From positions 16,982,945 to 17,046,944 of the forward strand of contig NC_087079.1 in assembly GCF_026151205.1 (NCBI RefSeq): a stretch of DNA of 64,000 nucleotides, in the 5' to 3' direction. The first letter of the stretch is position 1. Each line of letters opens with the position of its first letter. A program made the translations under genes and the position numbers. This document shows, in pieces, positions 63,651 to 64,000 of the stretch. Origin of the DNA: Bolinopsis microptera. Taxonomy: Eukaryota; Ctenophora; Tentaculata; Lobata; Bolinopsidae. A model generated the notes under the pieces. That model ran no database searches, was not told where the DNA came from, and saw only the letters and a program-made list of their open reading frames with translations.

Positions 63651-64000
63651 TTTTGTGATTTCTTTAGGTTTTTCAGATTCGAAGTTAGTTGGAATGTTAT
63701 CTTTAACTGCATTTTCAACCACCCCTCTGATACAATACAAGGTGTAAGGACCTCAAGGTGTAAGGACCTCAAGGTGTAAGGACCTCAAGTTCCTGCCTAA
63801 TAACATTCCGTAGTGTTTTTGTTTCTTCGTTATCAGGGTTTGAGGTCTGAGTCCTGTTGCTTTTGATGTAAGGTGATATGAAACAATTTTGACAACGTCA
63901 GTTAGACAGACGGTCGCCTTCTTCTTGTGTCAGACCTGTCAGTCCAACACAGCAATAATGCCAGTACATATCACAGGATGCACAAGCTAATGAAAACTCC
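63651..64000 (-). pseudogene. CR1-type LINE ORF1, N-terminal part with PHD finger
   Basis: From the right edge on minus: CASCDMYWHYCCVGLTGLTQ, EEGDRLSN, RCQNCF, the second half of a PHD finger (Cys-His-Cys pattern), then KSNRTQTSNPDNEETKTLRN, and after a frame change ENAVKDNIPTNFESEKPKEI. A 16-bp unit (CAAGGTGTAAGGACCT) is tandemly repeated three times at 63738-63786. The element continues beyond the window. Confidence 0.75.

Larger units (their letters stand above)
52900..64000 (-). mobile_element. CR1-type LINE, nearly complete but split by five insertions
   Basis: Minus-strand coding text runs in correct order from the right edge: ORF1 with a PHD finger (64000-63651, 60401-60146, 59902-59500), then ORF2 endonuclease (59470-58801), linker (58117-57590) and RT (56462-55660, 54080-53036). 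Between the parts lie younger insertions at 60402-63650, 59903-60145, 58126-58792, 56463-57590 and about 54085-55655. PHD fingers in ORF1 are known from CR1-like LINEs. Some stops and frameshifts are present in addition, for example near 56072 and 55955. The copy is old relative to its passengers. Confidence 0.85.

Overview
The window is intron-bearing, AT-rich animal DNA with very dense transposable elements. It looks like an aquatic invertebrate, but the species cannot be fixed from sequence alone. Two host genes are recognisable. The first is the 5' end of a myotubularin-related protein 14 (MTMR14/Jumpy) gene on the minus strand at the left edge (1-471). The second is a plus-strand secreted protein gene at 29.1-35.5 kb. 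It has a signal-peptide exon, an unrecognised beta-rich exon, five cysteine-rich ephrin-receptor-like (GCC2/GCC3) repeats made by tandem duplication of an exon pair, and a sushi-like exon. Decayed further repeat units follow it, and a Helitron now splits them.

Layout, left to right. MTMR14 exons 1-2. A LINE fragment with a hAT-like element inserted in it (1169-2388, 8-bp target duplication, internal minisatellite). A complete-looking CR1/L2-group LINE (about 3.5-9.3 kb) whose ORF1 joins an AlkB-type 2-oxoglutarate dioxygenase to an SGNH hydrolase domain. A repeat mosaic at 9.7-25 kb holds short dispersed repeats, a foldback, two copies of a segmental duplication, a CRE-like 12-bp minisatellite inside a repeated composite unit, an intact minus-strand RTE-type LINE (17331-20740) next to a tRNA-derived SINE, and a hairpin-rich insertion with an 8-bp duplication (22788-24527). 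A 516-bp TIR MITE lies at 25.4-26 kb. The GCC2-repeat gene is at 29-35.5 kb. An autonomous Helitron (about 36.9-45.6 kb) carries an internal direct duplication. Decayed exon units fill 46.5-48.4 kb, followed by a second TIR MITE. Penelope-like fragments carrying four hammerhead ribozymes lie at 49.5-51.7 kb.

From about 53 kb to the right edge runs one minus-strand CR1-type LINE (ORF1 with a PHD finger, then endonuclease and reverse transcriptase). It is interrupted by at least five later insertions: a palindrome-bearing block, a tandem Helitron array, a 667-bp element, a SINE, and a 3.2-kb element with about 600-bp inverted terminal repeats that carries what looks like a captured host exon.

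The host genes appear unrelated to one another. The most interesting signals are the AlkB+SGNH LINE ORF1, the exon-carrying long-TIR element, the ribozymes in the Penelope fragments, and the hairpin-rich insertion. All calls come from reading the sequence; no database search was run.
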